In this document: positions 4,910 through 5,146 of the stretch, in pieces | How positions within the stretch are numbered: the stretch's first letter is position 1 | Layout of the letters: every line of letters starts with the position of its first letter | Assembly (NCBI GenBank): GCA_020861055.1 | Contig: JAJBTD010000081.1 | Location: 1 to 5,146 of the forward strand | Source of the DNA: Clostridiales bacterium | Lineage (GTDB): Bacteria > Bacillota > Clostridia > Oscillospirales > Oscillospiraceae | Length of the DNA: 5,146 bases | Direction: 5' to 3' | The notes under the pieces: generated by a model | Seen by the model: the letters and a program-made list of their open reading frames with translations, nothing else | Told to the model about the DNA's origin: nothing | The model's database searches: none | Translations under genes and position numbers: made by a program

Positions 4910-5146
4910 GCCCGACTTCGAAGCGCTCCTGATAAGGGGCAAGTGAAATGCAGAAATAGAAGATCACCTTGCAGATGGCCTTTGTCGCATGACAGAGGCC
5001 ATCGCTTATTTGGCATCTGCTTGGAATTCAACGAAAACATATCAGACAGTATCCCGGTATTCTGGGCCAAGAACTGAGTTCCTCGTTAAATTTAAGGTTC
5101 TGACAAAAGCGCTCTTTCCCGCCTTATCACAGTGCGGATATATCTT
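4910..5146. other. Gene-free stretch after the operon
   Basis: No reading frame with a credible start, ribosome binding site and recognisable protein was found on either strand. Composition shifts to more A/T than in the genes, as expected for intergenic DNA. Besides the long hairpin at 4974-5003 it holds the palindromes CTTCGAAG (4916-4923), GAACTGAGTTC (5071-5081) and TTAAATTTAA (5086-5095). Any promoter for a gene beyond the right edge is not clear. Confidence 0.6.
4974..5003 (+). terminator. Long hairpin, probable end-of-operon terminator or transcript-end structure
   Basis: GATGGCCTTTGTC (4974-4986) pairs with GACAGAGGCCATC (4991-5003) over 13 consecutive pairs (one T-G) around a GCAT loop. 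It lies 64 bases after the ACT gene's stop codon. The bases after it, GCTTATTTGG, are only mildly T-rich, so it is a poor classical intrinsic terminator; it may instead protect the mRNA 3' end. Nothing else convincing is seen in 4910-5146 beyond short palindromes. Confidence 0.55.

Noticed and set aside
4876..5070. A 64-codon minus-strand frame starting at TTG, with GAGGAA upstream
   Set aside because: Non-ATG start, overlaps the end of the ACT gene, no recognisable motif, and it reads through the long hairpin at 4974-5003.
5100..5128. Possible promoter CTGACA with a weak -10 at the right edge
   Set aside because: The -35-like box is reasonable, but the sequence 17 bases later (CTTATC) fits the -10 consensus poorly, and no downstream gene is visible.

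Overview
The window is ordinary bacterial chromosome carrying lysine/diaminopimelate (DAP) biosynthesis genes, with one gene that stands out. It is GC-rich, with strong G/C preference at third codon positions, good AGGAGG-type ribosome binding sites and a lysine riboswitch of the transcription-termination kind. Together with a Clostridia-like gene set, this suggests a GC-rich anaerobic Firmicute, perhaps Oscillospiraceae-like. That placement is an inference from style and content, not from a database match.

Layout. Positions 62-1141 (minus strand) hold queA, a tRNA queuosine-modification enzyme that is functionally unrelated to the rest. A possible start of another minus-strand reading frame lies at the left edge (1-32) but is not identified. 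Positions 1142-1610 are the divergent intergenic region. They contain a strong extended -10 promoter (1226-1254), a complete lysine (L-box) riboswitch aptamer (1267-1456), its antiterminator and intrinsic terminator (1447-1534), and a further hairpin just before the asd ribosome binding site (1564-1588). Positions 1611-4909 (plus strand) are a four-gene operon: asd, dapA, dapB and a small gene for two ACT domains resembling the regulatory part of aspartokinase. Positions 4910-5146 carry no convincing gene, but contain a long hairpin (4974-5003) that probably ends the operon.

How the genes work together. Asd makes aspartate-4-semialdehyde, DapA condenses it with pyruvate, and DapB reduces the product to tetrahydrodipicolinate, the precursor of meso-DAP (cell wall) and lysine. 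The riboswitch would shut off transcription of all four genes when lysine is plentiful. Its mutually exclusive pairings can be read directly from the sequence. The fourth gene has the tandem ACT architecture of an aspartokinase beta-subunit but no kinase domain. It is translationally coupled to dapB by an ATGA overlap, so it may link amino-acid sensing to the pathway's first committed step. Aspartokinase itself, the later DAP enzymes and lysA are not in the window.

No mobile element, CRISPR array, tRNA or rRNA was seen. The best candidate for something under-described is the stand-alone ACT protein, which has lost the usual ligand-loop motif in its first ACT domain. The secondary RNA structures around the operon come next.
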